A stretch of 45,422 bases of DNA from CANNBR01 sp964604015 (lineage in GTDB: Bacteria > Babelota > Babeliae > Babelales > CAIQNR01): contig CAZRXF010000003.1 in NCBI GenBank assembly GCA_964604015.1, forward strand, positions 1 to 45,422, in the 5' to 3' direction. The notes under the pieces are model-generated. The model ran no database searches, was not told where the DNA came from, and saw only the letters and a program-made list of their open reading frames with translations. Of the stretch, positions 1 through 8,263 are shown piece by piece. Made by a program: the position numbers and the translations under genes. Every line of letters starts with the position of its first letter. The first letter of the stretch is position 1.

Positions 1-14
1 TTTTTTTGCATGGC

Positions 15-1340
15 TTAGTCCTTGGTAAGGGCTTGGGTAAGTTGTTCTGAAAGGAGACTGCTGATTGCGTGAGCAGTGTCAGCGTTTTGTGCTTCTACCA
101 TGATGCGCAAAAGGGGTTCTGTGCCTGAATAGCGAACAACAATTCTTCCATCAAGTAATTTTGTTTGTTGGGCTGCGATAATGTCAGTAAAAGGAGAGGT
201 AGAAAGGTCTTTCCTTTGTGCTACAGGAACGTTGAGCATGATGTGGGGGAATTTGGTAAAGCTAGTAAAGTTCCAATCATTGGTGTGCAGCGCCGTTTCA
301 CACAGGCGTAGGAGAGTAAAAAGGCCGTCAGAGGTATCAGTGAAATCTCTCAAAATAAGATGGCCTGAAGGCTCTCCACCAACCAGCGATTGTCTGCTTT
401 TCATCTGCTCAATCACGTGTTTGTCTCCGACCGGTGTTCGTTCAAGCTTTTTTCCGTGCTGAGCAAGATGATGGGCAAGTCCTTGGTTACTTAAAATGGT
501 TCCGACAACGGTTGGTTCGTTGTGATACGCAGGATGCTGTAAAAGAAAGGCAAGCAATTCGTCTCCATCTTTGCATGCTCCATTTTTTCCAACAGCCACG
601 AGACGGTCACCATCTCCATCAAAGGCAAACCCAGCATGAGCACCTGTTGTGATGACTAGTTCTTGTAGGTGCTGAGGATGTAGAGAACCACAGTTTTCGT
701 TAATGTTTTTTCCATCGGGAGTAACACCTGTGGCAATAACGTGCGCTCCGAACATCTGTAAAAACTGGGGAGCAAGGGACGCATACGAACCATGAGCGCA
801 ATCAATAACAACGGTAATGCCAGCAAGAAAGTTTGCAGGGAACAGAGCTTTCAAAGCAGCACAATACCGATCCTGTGCTTGGGTATCTACCAGATCTGTG
901 CCTAGATTTTCGTACGAAAGCGTTGTGCATGCATCATAATAAAGATCAGTGATACTGCCTTCATCTTCTGGCGTGAGTTTGCCAGTGGATTTTGTGATGA
1001 TTTTTATGCCGTTATCGTGATACGGATTGTGTGATGCAGTGATCATGATCCCGTAGTCGTACGGCCCCTGTACCACCTGATGAAAGAGCGCTGGAGTTGG
1101 CAGTACCTGTGCATCAAAAAGGGTGAGTGGGTGTTGCAAAAGGCCCGTTTTTAATGCTGCCTTGACCAAAGGAGCAGAATGACGAGTGTCATGAGCGATA
1201 AGTATTGACGCACCAGAATGTTTTTGTTGTATCCAAGTGCCGATTGCAGATCCGAGAGTGATAAGCTCAGGTGCAGTAAGGGGGGAGTGTCCAACGCGTG
1301 TGCGAATACCATCGGTTCCAAAAAATGAATGTCTGTTCAA
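15..1340 (-). CDS. glmM: Phosphoglucosamine mutase GlmM
   Basis: This cytoplasmic enzyme converts glucosamine-6-phosphate to glucosamine-1-phosphate, feeding UDP-GlcNAc synthesis for peptidoglycan and lipid A. The 441-residue length is normal for the family. Visible signatures are the phosphoserine loop TASHNP (residues 101-106, active Ser103), the metal-binding DGDGDR (241-246), the sugar-binding GGEPSGH, and the C-terminal phosphate-binding RYSGTEPLLR. The start is a TTG at 1338-1340 preceded by GAGGAAG, seven bases after the cdaR stop. It is the last gene of a cdaA-cdaR-glmM operon, the same order as in Firmicutes and several other phyla, where GlmM binds CdaA and lowers its activity. Confidence 0.97.
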   Translation of the reverse strand: MNRHSFFGTDGIRTRVGHSPLTAPELITLGSAIGTWIQQKHSGASILIAHDTRHSAPLVKAALKTGLLQHPLTLFDAQVLPTPALFHQVVQGPYDYGIMITASHNPYHDNGIKIITKSTGKLTPEDEGSITDLYYDACTTLSYENLGTDLVDTQAQDRYCAALKALFPANFLAGITVVIDCAHGSYASLAPQFLQMFGAHVIATGVTPDGKNINENCGSLHPQHLQELVITTGAHAGFAFDGDGDRLVAVGKNGACKDGDELLAFLLQHPAYHNEPTVVGTILSNQGLAHHLAQHGKKLERTPVGDKHVIEQMKSRQSLVGGEPSGHLILRDFTDTSDGLFTLLRLCETALHTNDWNFTSFTKFPHIMLNVPVAQRKDLSTSPFTDIIAAQQTKLLDGRIVVRYSGTEPLLRIMVEAQNADTAHAISSLLSEQLTQALTKD

Positions 1341-1347
1341 AGCTTCC

Positions 1348-1746
1348 TCATGAAGTGACAGGTTCAGGTACTAGTTTTGTTACGGAGAGTGCAATTTCAG
1401 TAGGTACATAGTGTAACAACCTCACCGATTCAGGCAAAAAGATCTGTTCACGTGCGATAGCCTGTGTGTAGTGACCTTCGTGCATGTTTTGTGCATCAAC
1501 GTGTATAGCACTATCAAACGCGGTTACAAAAATATTTTCGCGTGTGCCTTGATAGGTGACGGAAATCATTTCTGGGGCTTCAAGTCTGATGTCGGCAGGA
1601 ACGTTGTAAAAACAAAGAGGAACATCTTTGGTGAGAGTGATTTTTTGATACTTGCTCGTGGTGTGCCAGAGTGCGTATCCGCACAAAAGCGCACCAGCCT
1701 TAAGAACGAGCGTTCGTAGACGAGATGGCTTTGTTGACCGGGACAT
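1348..1746 (-). CDS. CdaR/YbbR-like membrane-anchored protein, single domain
   Basis: A 132-residue protein with a basic N-terminus, one membrane segment at about residues 12-28, then roughly 100 residues of beta-rich sequence resembling one YbbR domain. Known CdaR proteins carry several such domains and modulate the cyclase CdaA from outside the membrane; this one is short. It overlaps the end of cdaA by 47 bases, yet the chosen ATG at 1746 has an excellent ribosome binding site (AAGGAG, six-base spacer). The call rests on position between cdaA and glmM plus topology and weak YbbR resemblance (the VTYQG and LLHYVPTEIALSV stretches), so the family is likely but not certain. Confidence 0.7.
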   Translation of the reverse strand: MSRSTKPSRLRTLVLKAGALLCGYALWHTTSKYQKITLTKDVPLCFYNVPADIRLEAPEMISVTYQGTRENIFVTAFDSAIHVDAQNMHEGHYTQAIAREQIFLPESVRLLHYVPTEIALSVTKLVPEPVTS

Positions 1747-2542
1747 GCCATTCTCCTTGTGTGTAAGGGGGATAACCGAGATATTTTTTGATTGCGTTGC
1801 ATGCTTGTTGTGCTGCTACTTTTTCAATAATTTTTCCTTGAGCAACTAGTGTGAACATGCGTGTTTCTGGTGCTAGATGCAGTACAAGCGTGTCTGCTTT
1901 TGTGGTAAAAAAAAGTGCTTCACGCAGCCAGGGTTCTTGTGCCTGTGATTCTTCTAACAACCAGTCGGTGACGGAATTTTTCTGCCAGGAACAGTTGTAA
2001 GCGGTAACGTGTGCGTGAGTATTGATCCACAAAAACTGTTGTGCGTGGAACAGTGTGCTGGATTTTAAAAGATTGAATAGCTCAAGAGAAATGGGTGCAT
2101 CAAGGCGATAGGGAGCAATCAGGAGTGAATCGAGGGCTTCGCTTTTTTCAAGCACGCAGGTAAGGGGGCGATTATCGCTTGCAACTGAAAGGGCACCTCG
2201 CACCAGTAGCTCAATACAATCAGCGGCTGGTTTTTGTTGTGGGGTAAGGGCGTGAAGTGTAACGAAGTTCTTTTGCAACGTATCGCGATGAATGAGAAGA
2301 AGTACTGCACACAGAATCGGGAGAAAAAGCAAAAGAAGTGCATTGATGGTGGAAAGGTACAGATAATCAGAAGCGTACAAAAGCGCGCAGTAGACGTAGA
2401 GCACACCAAGAAGTGGTTTTTGGGTATCTTGAGAAAGCCAGCAAGAGAGGTAGTAGAGCAGTCCACTCAGAAGTAGGATTTCGATACCGTCTTGCCAGCG
2501 GTACAGATCAAGATGCCACCAGAAAGGAACAGGGTCTATCAT
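1700..2542 (-). CDS. CdaA-type diadenylate cyclase homologue, catalytically degenerate
   Basis: This 280-residue protein matches CdaA in layout: about three membrane helices (residues 20-37, 42-60, 64-85) followed by a DisA_N-like domain (about 105-245). The membrane part contains the family-like SDYLYLSTI stretch. The cyclase domain aligns by eye with CdaA through DAPISLELF and KADTLVLHL. At the two catalytic motifs it differs: the DGA motif is replaced by AQQ (167-169) after FH, and the RHR motif by WLR (205-207). It therefore probably does not make c-di-AMP and may be a structural or regulatory relic. ATG at 2542 follows AAGGAAA. It is first in the operon with cdaR and glmM. Homology is confident; inactivity is inferred from the missing residues. 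Confidence 0.8.
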   Translation of the reverse strand: MIDPVPFWWHLDLYRWQDGIEILLLSGLLYYLSCWLSQDTQKPLLGVLYVYCALLYASDYLYLSTINALLLLFLPILCAVLLLIHRDTLQKNFVTLHALTPQQKPAADCIELLVRGALSVASDNRPLTCVLEKSEALDSLLIAPYRLDAPISLELFNLLKSSTLFHAQQFLWINTHAHVTAYNCSWQKNSVTDWLLEESQAQEPWLREALFFTTKADTLVLHLAPETRMFTLVAQGKIIEKVAAQQACNAIKKYLGYPPYTQGEWHVPVNKAISSTNARS

Positions 2543-2689
2543 GGCACATTTCCTTAGGTTTTAGGGTTCTTGTATTGCATAGTGGCCACCATAAAAAAAA
2601 GTGCTCATGTCTGTCGACTTTCTGCAAGGAGACATTTTTATAGAAATCGTTATCCTTTCTGAAAAATCATTCATCTCAAGGATCTAAGT

Positions 2690-2971
2690 ATGAATAAACA
2701 TCTATTTGTTATATTTTTTATGACTGTTCACGGTAGTGTGTGGGCTCCTGTCAGTGATGGCAGTGAAGTGGTTGGTAGTGCATCGCCAGTAGAACAAAGA
2801 AGAGTGATGCTTCCTGCAGGTTGTCTTGCTCAAGAAGATTATTGGGTTGCGGCTGGCCAACAGCATGCTCAGCAACAGTTTGGTCAAGAAAGGGCTGTTC
2901 ATGATGCGCTGCCGGTACAGGATATGGATGCCCTTGTAGCACAATTAGCAGCGCTACAGAGTGCACAATAG
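2690..2971 (+). CDS. Small exported hypothetical protein
   Basis: This 93-residue protein is not a family I recognise. The first 19 residues form a typical signal peptide (MNKHLFVIFFMTVHGSVWA) with cleavage plausible after VWA. The mature part of about 74 residues is Gln/Ala-rich and looks helical, with a hydrophilic centre and an acidic, leucine-containing end. The ATG follows AAGGAT with a suitable spacer. It is divergent from cdaA and about 100 bases before trpS, which has its own promoter. Nothing shows a function; small exported proteins of this kind recur elsewhere in the window. Confidence 0.65.
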   Translation: MNKHLFVIFFMTVHGSVWAPVSDGSEVVGSASPVEQRRVMLPAGCLAQEDYWVAAGQQHAQQQFGQERAVHDALPVQDMDALVAQLAALQSAQ

Positions 2972-3025
2972 TAAGAGATGGGGAATCGGGCGTTGCATGT
3001 TCGTTTTTTTACCTAAGCCTATTTT

Positions 3026-3054
3026 TTGTTACAGTGTCTGTCAGAAAGTATGAT
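3026..3054 (+). promoter_or_regulatory. Sigma-70-like promoter for trpS
   Basis: TTGTTA (3026-3031) and TATGAT (3049-3054) are separated by exactly 17 bases. Initiation would fall near 3061, giving a leader of only about 13 bases that still includes GAAAGAGAG before the trpS ATG. Confidence 0.55.
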
Positions 3055-3073
3055 GAGATTATGAAAGAGAGAC

Positions 3074-4078
3074 ATGGATAAAAAAGAAACTATTTTGACT
3101 GGCGATCGTCCGAGTGGGCGTCTTCATATTGGCCATTACCTTGGTTCTTTAAAAAACAGGGTGATGTTTCAGGAAACCTGTAAACAATTTGTCATGATTG
3201 CCGATGTTCAGGCGTTGACAGATAATTTTGAAAATCCTCAAAAGGTGCATGATTCAGTCTTTGAAGTCATGTGTGATTACCTTGCGGTTGGCATTGATCC
3301 GAAAAAGACGACGATTTTCATTCAATCGATGATTTCCGCCATTCCTGAGCTTACGTTGTACTACATGAACTTGGTCACTGTTGCTCGTGTTGGTCGTAAC
3401 CCGACCGTTAAGACGGAGATGCGTCAAAAGGGGATGGAAGAAACGGTATCGGTTGGATTTCTGACCTACCCGATTAATCAGGCTGCTGACATTACTGCAT
3501 TCAAGGCGACACTCGTTCCTGTTGGTGAAGATCAACTTCCGATGATTGAACAAACGAATGAGATTGTTCGATCGTTTAATCGCATTTATCAAGGTGATGT
3601 ACTGGTTGAGGCAAAAGGGCTTACGCCAACGGTAGGAAAACGCTTGGTTGGCATTGATGGGCAGGCAAAGATGTCAAAATCACTCAATAACGCAATTTTT
3701 CTTTCTGATTCAGCTGATGAATTAGCAAAGAAAGTGCGTAGCATGTACACCGATCCGCACCATCTGCGCGTAGAAGATCCAGGTAAGGTTGAGGGCAACA
3801 CGGTGTTTGAGTACCTCGATATGTTCGGGACTGACACTGCAAAGATCGAAGAACTGAAAGCCCATTATCAACGTGGTGGTCTGGGTGACATGGTTGTCAA
3901 AAAGTATTTGCTTGAGGTGCTGGAAGCATTCTTGGCTCCGATTCGTGAGCGCAGGAAGGTGTATCAAGAAGACCGTGCTCAGGTTATGGCAGGACTTCTT
4001 GCAAGTACTCGTGAAGCTCGTGATGTTGCGCAGCAGACCCTTGAAGAAGTAAAAAAGGCGATGCATTTGACGTACTAG
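3074..4078 (+). CDS. trpS: Tryptophanyl-tRNA synthetase
   Basis: Class Ic aminoacyl-tRNA synthetase that charges tRNA-Trp using ATP. At 334 residues it is the usual bacterial size. The Rossmann-fold signature HIGH is at residues 18-21 in GRLHIGHYLGSL, and the second ATP-binding loop KMSKS is at 199-203. TrpRS-typical sequence such as GEDQLPMIEQTNEI (151 onward) is present. It has its own good promoter just upstream and is followed after 16 bases by the photolyase gene, so the two are probably cotranscribed. Confidence 0.97.
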   Translation: MDKKETILTGDRPSGRLHIGHYLGSLKNRVMFQETCKQFVMIADVQALTDNFENPQKVHDSVFEVMCDYLAVGIDPKKTTIFIQSMISAIPELTLYYMNLVTVARVGRNPTVKTEMRQKGMEETVSVGFLTYPINQAADITAFKATLVPVGEDQLPMIEQTNEIVRSFNRIYQGDVLVEAKGLTPTVGKRLVGIDGQAKMSKSLNNAIFLSDSADELAKKVRSMYTDPHHLRVEDPGKVEGNTVFEYLDMFGTDTAKIEELKAHYQRGGLGDMVVKKYLLEVLEAFLAPIRERRKVYQEDRAQVMAGLLASTREARDVAQQTLEEVKKAMHLTY

Positions 4079-4094
4079 AAAAGAGGGAGAGAAG

Positions 4095-5465
4095 ATGAAG
4101 CGATTTAAAAAGGCGCTTTTTATTTTTCATCGTGATCTTCGTCTTGAAGATAACCGGGGGCTTAATGAAGCACTTTCCACTTCTCAAGAGGCGCTTCCCG
4201 TCTTTATTTTTGATGATGTCCAGGTTGGAGAGAAAAATCAGTATCGAAGTATTCCTGCAATTCAGTTCATGATCGAATCGCTTGAAGATCTTTCGGCTGC
4301 CTTAGAAAAGCGCAATGGTAAGCTTTTTTGTTTTTCTGGGTTGACCCAGGAGATTGTTAAAAAACTGATCAAACAAGAAAACATTGATGCAGTTTTTTCC
4401 AATCGCGACTATACCCCATTTGCGCAAAAGCGAGATGCAATGCTTGCTCATGATGCAGCGCAGCTTGGTGTTCACTATCAATTAGTTGATGATGCTCTGT
4501 TATGCAATCCCGATACGATTCTTACCGGCAAGGGAACCCCTTACACGATCTACACCGCCTTTTTTAAACGTGCAGTACAAGAAAAGTTTACAGAGCCACA
4601 AAAAGAGGCGCGAGGTTTATTTGTAAACGATCAGATTAAAGGATCTGTTACGTTGACAGCGTGCAAAAAACAGTTGGGATTAAAAGAGCAGTCGCTGTTA
4701 CAAAAAGGAGGAGCGCAAGAGGCTCACAAAATCCTAAAACATCTTGGGGACTTTAAAACGTATACACAGTTTCGTGATTACCCTGAGCGATCCACGACTC
4801 ATCTTTCAGCTCATCTTAAATTTGGAACGATCTCACCACGGCAAGTCTATGCAGCAATACAAGATCACAAAGCTGATCCAACACTTATTAAACAGCTCTA
4901 TTGGCGGGATTTTTTTACCTACCTTGCGTATCACTGGCCGCATGTTTTTGGAAAACCGTTTCATAAAAAGTATGAACATCTGGCGTGGGAAAAAAACGAT
5001 GATTGGTTCAAGCGCTGGTGTGAGGGAACAACCGGATTTCCCTTGGTTGATGCAGGAATGCGAGAACTCAATACGACTGGGTACATGCATAATCGTGTGC
5101 GGATGGTGGTCGCCTCATTTTTGACCAAAGACATGCATATCGATTGGCGCCGGGGTGAACGATATTTTGCTCAACATCTGATCGATTATGATCCGTGTGT
5201 TAATAACGGGAATTGGCAGTGGGCTGCTTCAACGGGTGCTGATGCGCAGCCATATTTTCGGATTTTTAATCCTTGGTTACAGCAAAAAAAGTTCGATCCA
5301 GAATGTAGCTACATTAAAAAATGGATTCCGGAACTAAAGACTCTTTCTGCTCGCGAAATTCATGGGTGGTACAAAGTACAAGCATCAAAGAATGGGTATC
5401 CGGTGCCACTTTTAGATCATGCAGTAGAAAGTAAAAAGGCAAAGAAACTGTTTCTCGCGGTTTAG
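4095..5465 (+). CDS. phr: Deoxyribodipyrimidine photolyase (class I, cryptochrome/photolyase family)
   Basis: Light-dependent flavoprotein that splits UV-induced cyclobutane pyrimidine dimers. The 456-residue protein has the N-terminal antenna-chromophore Rossmann domain (starting FIFHRDLRLEDN) and a C-terminal FAD-binding domain. The latter carries THLSAHLKFGTISPRQVY, WRDFFTYLAYHWP, the NNGNWQWAASTGADAQPYFR core and RIFNPW, all characteristic of CPD photolyases rather than class II enzymes. RBS GAGGGAGAG precedes the ATG. It follows trpS by 16 bases. A photolyase suggests the cell sees light at some life stage. (6-4) specificity is less likely but cannot be excluded by eye. Confidence 0.96.
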   Translation: MKRFKKALFIFHRDLRLEDNRGLNEALSTSQEALPVFIFDDVQVGEKNQYRSIPAIQFMIESLEDLSAALEKRNGKLFCFSGLTQEIVKKLIKQENIDAVFSNRDYTPFAQKRDAMLAHDAAQLGVHYQLVDDALLCNPDTILTGKGTPYTIYTAFFKRAVQEKFTEPQKEARGLFVNDQIKGSVTLTACKKQLGLKEQSLLQKGGAQEAHKILKHLGDFKTYTQFRDYPERSTTHLSAHLKFGTISPRQVYAAIQDHKADPTLIKQLYWRDFFTYLAYHWPHVFGKPFHKKYEHLAWEKNDDWFKRWCEGTTGFPLVDAGMRELNTTGYMHNRVRMVVASFLTKDMHIDWRRGERYFAQHLIDYDPCVNNGNWQWAASTGADAQPYFRIFNPWLQQKKFDPECSYIKKWIPELKTLSAREIHGWYKVQASKNGYPVPLLDHAVESKKAKKLFLAV

Positions 5466-5550
5466 CAAAATCCTTAACATTCCTGATTATTGTTTAAGCT
5501 GAAAATTAAGGATGATCTACAAGAAACTCTTTTTTTTAAAGAATAGTGTG

Positions 5551-5559
5551 TGCTACGAT
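5551..5559 (+). promoter_or_regulatory. Possible extended -10 promoter
   Basis: TGC followed by TACGAT makes an extended -10 (TGn plus a hexamer 4 of 6 to consensus). The -35 position holds only a T-run. It would transcribe the small membrane ORF beginning at 5610. Confidence 0.3.
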
Positions 5560-5609
5560 GAAAACTTCAACAAAAAGGGTTGAGGGGGTACGGACAAAAA
5601 AGGAATCAC

Positions 5610-5792
5610 ATGTTGCGATTTATAAAAAACAGGGATCACGCACGATCACAGGCCAGGTGCTATTTTCCCATCTTTTCCGCAGTTGTTTTAAGTCTACTTT
5701 TTTCAATCTGCGTGGTGCATTATGCCAAGCGCCCGCTCTATTTTGCTACCAACCCACTTTCGGTGATTGCCTCAGGTTATATGAACAGTTAA
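5610..5792 (+). CDS. Small single-pass membrane protein, hypothetical
   Basis: A 60-residue ORF with a basic N-terminal stretch (KNRDHARSQAR) and one hydrophobic helix at about residues 19-37, followed by a short tail beginning YAKRPLYF. The arrangement predicts a type II membrane protein. The ATG has AGGA five bases upstream, which favours it over a TTG further up in the same frame and over the overlapping ORF in another frame. Its stop overlaps the stop of the convergent pcrA gene by three to four bases. The size and topology loosely recall FtsL-like division proteins, but there is no coiled coil and I do not assign it. Confidence 0.45.
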   Translation: MLRFIKNRDHARSQARCYFPIFSAVVLSLLFSICVVHYAKRPLYFATNPLSVIASGYMNS

Positions 5793-8131
5793 GCCGCTTT
5801 TAAAAAAGATGTATCAATCTTTTTGACGCCCGCCTTGAACTGAACTTGTGCAAACACTTTTCCCTTTTTTTCTTCAAGGTCTTTGATGACCCCCAAGCCA
5901 AAGGTTTCATGTTTGACCGTTTGGTGTTTTTTAAAGCCACCTGCAGTAGCTACACCAGGACGGGCTGGAACTGTTTTTTCAGAAGCTGTGGCTTTTGGTT
6001 GGAAGGGTGGTTTGTGTGCTGGCGTTGAGGGGATTGGTTTTGCAGCAACGGTTGTAGGACGTGGTTGTGAAAAAACGAACACATCAGGGTTGTGGTAAGA
6101 ACTGACCCCTAACCACTGGGAAAGAAACGTATCGACTTCGTAATACTGCCATTTATCTGCCTGTTCAAACTTACAAAATTGATGAGGGATTTCCTCTAAA
6201 AAGCGTGATGGAATTTGATCTTCCATCTGGCCGTACGCTTGTCGATAGCGGGCATAGGTAAACAGAAGACGATTACGAGCACGGGTGATCCCGACGTACA
6301 AAAGACGACGTTCTTCTTCTAGGTTGTCTTGCGAATCAAGTGATCGAGAAGAAGGAAGCAGGCTTTCTTCAAGCCCTGTGATAATCACGTTGTCAAATTC
6401 AAGCCCTTTTGCAGCATGGAGTGTCATTAACGTAACGCTATTTTTTTCCGTTTCACTTTGCTCGTTAATTTGTTCTTGCAGAAGCGAAACCTCTTCTAAA
6501 AATCCGGCAACGGTTCCTTTACCCTGATTTTGGAAGAAATGAGCGGCGTTTAAAAGTTCTTTGATGTTATGGTGACGTTCGTCAGCTTCGTGCGGTTCGT
6601 ACGTTTTTTTGAGGTATTCAAGGTAGTCGGTTTTTACCAGGATGTCGCTGATGGCGTCCGTTGCTTTGTCTTTGGCAGAAAGTTTTGCAAACAGAGAACA
6701 AAACTCATCTAATGCTTCAGCTTTTGAGCCAGAAATAATTTTTGATTCTTTTGCTTTCTTTGCCATTGCTACAAAGGTTAGAAGCGGTTCTGATTCCCAG
6801 AAATCAAGGAGTGCTTCTTGGTTTTTATCACCAAGGCCGCGTAGAGGGCAGTTGATGACTCGCGAAAAAGCAACACGGTCAAATGGATTGGTGATTAAAC
6901 GCAGGTAGGCAAGAACATCCTTAATTTCTTTCCGTTCATAAAAACGAATGCCACCGATGATGGTGTACGGGATCGAATGCCGAAGAAGCGCTTCTTCAAT
7001 GACCCGAGATTGAAAGTGGGTACGATACAAGAGAGCGGTTGAAGAAAGTTTCTTTTGCCCATGAAGCAGTTTACACAGCCGGGCAACAATTTCTGCCTCT
7101 TGATACCCCGAAAGGCATCTGACAGCGCGCACACAATCAGAACCTTGTTTTGCCGACCACAACTTTTTCTCGTTACGTTTACTGTTGTGTTTGATGACCG
7201 TGTTGGCAACAGAAAGGATCGGCTGCTTTGATCGGTAGTTCTGTTCAATCTTGATTGACCGTGCGTCTTTAAAGTCTTTCTTGAAGTTTATGATATTGTC
7301 GACTGTTGCCCCACGCCAGGAGTAGATCGACTGGTCTTCGTCTCCCACCACGCAAATGGAATCGATGCAAAATTTCCCTTTCTTATCGAGAGCCATCTCC
7401 AATAGCAACGCATGTTGAATCGTGTTCGTATCTTGATATTCGTCGACAAGCAGGTGGCGCACCCGTTCTTGGTGAGCCGCTTTGACTTCCGGGAATTTTC
7501 TAAAAAGAGCAAGTGCTTCAAGGAGCAGATCATCAAAATCGAAACATTTACTGATCTGTTTCTCTTTTTCGTATGCCTTAAAAAGTTCGTAAAGTGGCGG
7601 ATTTTCAAAGGCAAGCTCATTAAGCGTGTTGTGTTCAGGTAACTGATTTTTAATGCGAGAAATATGATGCGAAACTGCCTGGGCCGTTAATTTTTTATGT
7701 AACGGGCTTTGTTTTAAAAGCTTGGTAATGAGTGCCCGTTTGTCGTCTTCGTCGATGATGGAAAAAAGCTCAAAAGGCAGGAGATGTGCATGGCGTTTCA
7801 AGAGTTGTAGGCAATACGAGTGAAACGTTCCGATGAAAGGAACCATGTTTTTGTTATTCGTAAAATGGATGACCCGTTCACGCATTTCTTGAGCAGCTTT
7901 GTTGGTGAACGTAAGGGCGACAATCTGCATGGGATCAACACGAAGTTCTAAAAGCTGGTATGAGATACGTGCTGTGATAAGACGTGTTTTCCCTGACCCT
8001 GCTCCGGCGATCACCAGAATACTTCCTGTATCGTGAAGCACTGCTTCTTTTTGTTCGGTATTTAGTTGTGTTTCTACAAAATGGCTGAATGAAGCAGGAG
8101 GTTGAGGGAGAGAAAGATCGATGGTAAGCAC
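5789..8131 (-). CDS. pcrA: UvrD/PcrA-type superfamily 1 DNA helicase
   Basis: ATP-driven 3'-5' DNA helicase of repair and replication-restart pathways. The 780-residue length fits PcrA/UvrD. Visible motifs include LNTEQKEAV (Q-motif region), Walker A AGAGSGKT (42-49), the motif II stretch LLVDEYQDTN, motif III QSIYSWRGA, motif V TLHAAKGLEFDNV and motif VI RRLLYVGITRAR. The C-terminus has the RNA-polymerase-binding Tudor-like segment of PcrA/UvrD (VKHETFGLGVI to the end), joined by a Pro/Ala-rich linker. The start is a GTG at 8131 after AAAGGAT. It is convergent with the small membrane gene. Confidence 0.96.
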   Translation of the reverse strand: MLTIDLSLPQPPASFSHFVETQLNTEQKEAVLHDTGSILVIAGAGSGKTRLITARISYQLLELRVDPMQIVALTFTNKAAQEMRERVIHFTNNKNMVPFIGTFHSYCLQLLKRHAHLLPFELFSIIDEDDKRALITKLLKQSPLHKKLTAQAVSHHISRIKNQLPEHNTLNELAFENPPLYELFKAYEKEKQISKCFDFDDLLLEALALFRKFPEVKAAHQERVRHLLVDEYQDTNTIQHALLLEMALDKKGKFCIDSICVVGDEDQSIYSWRGATVDNIINFKKDFKDARSIKIEQNYRSKQPILSVANTVIKHNSKRNEKKLWSAKQGSDCVRAVRCLSGYQEAEIVARLCKLLHGQKKLSSTALLYRTHFQSRVIEEALLRHSIPYTIIGGIRFYERKEIKDVLAYLRLITNPFDRVAFSRVINCPLRGLGDKNQEALLDFWESEPLLTFVAMAKKAKESKIISGSKAEALDEFCSLFAKLSAKDKATDAISDILVKTDYLEYLKKTYEPHEADERHHNIKELLNAAHFFQNQGKGTVAGFLEEVSLLQEQINEQSETEKNSVTLMTLHAAKGLEFDNVIITGLEESLLPSSRSLDSQDNLEEERRLLYVGITRARNRLLFTYARYRQAYGQMEDQIPSRFLEEIPHQFCKFEQADKWQYYEVDTFLSQWLGVSSYHNPDVFVFSQPRPTTVAAKPIPSTPAHKPPFQPKATASEKTVPARPGVATAGGFKKHQTVKHETFGLGVIKDLEEKKGKVFAQVQFKAGVKKIDTSFLKAA

Positions 8132-8214
8132 GGCTAGATCCTTTTACGAAGGTGTTAGGGTAAGGTGCTTTAGTCTACTACAACTTTTGGTATCCAGCGA
8201 GCATGCCTGAAGGC

Positions 8215-8242
8215 AAAAAAAGAGCCGCAATGAGCGGCTCTT
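8215..8242 (-). terminator. Rho-independent terminator
   Basis: Perfect stem GAGCCGC/GCGGCTC (8222-8228 and 8234-8240, extendable by AA/TT) with a five-base loop. Read on the minus strand it is followed by seven U residues. It lies 22 bases after the stop of the gene at 8264-9181. Confidence 0.85.
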
Positions 8243-8263
8243 CCTTCCAGGAGTAGGAATAAT

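Noticed and set aside
5546..5803. 85-residue ORF overlapping the small membrane gene
   Set aside because: Different frame, no hydrophobic signal, less suitable ribosome site than the 5610 ATG.
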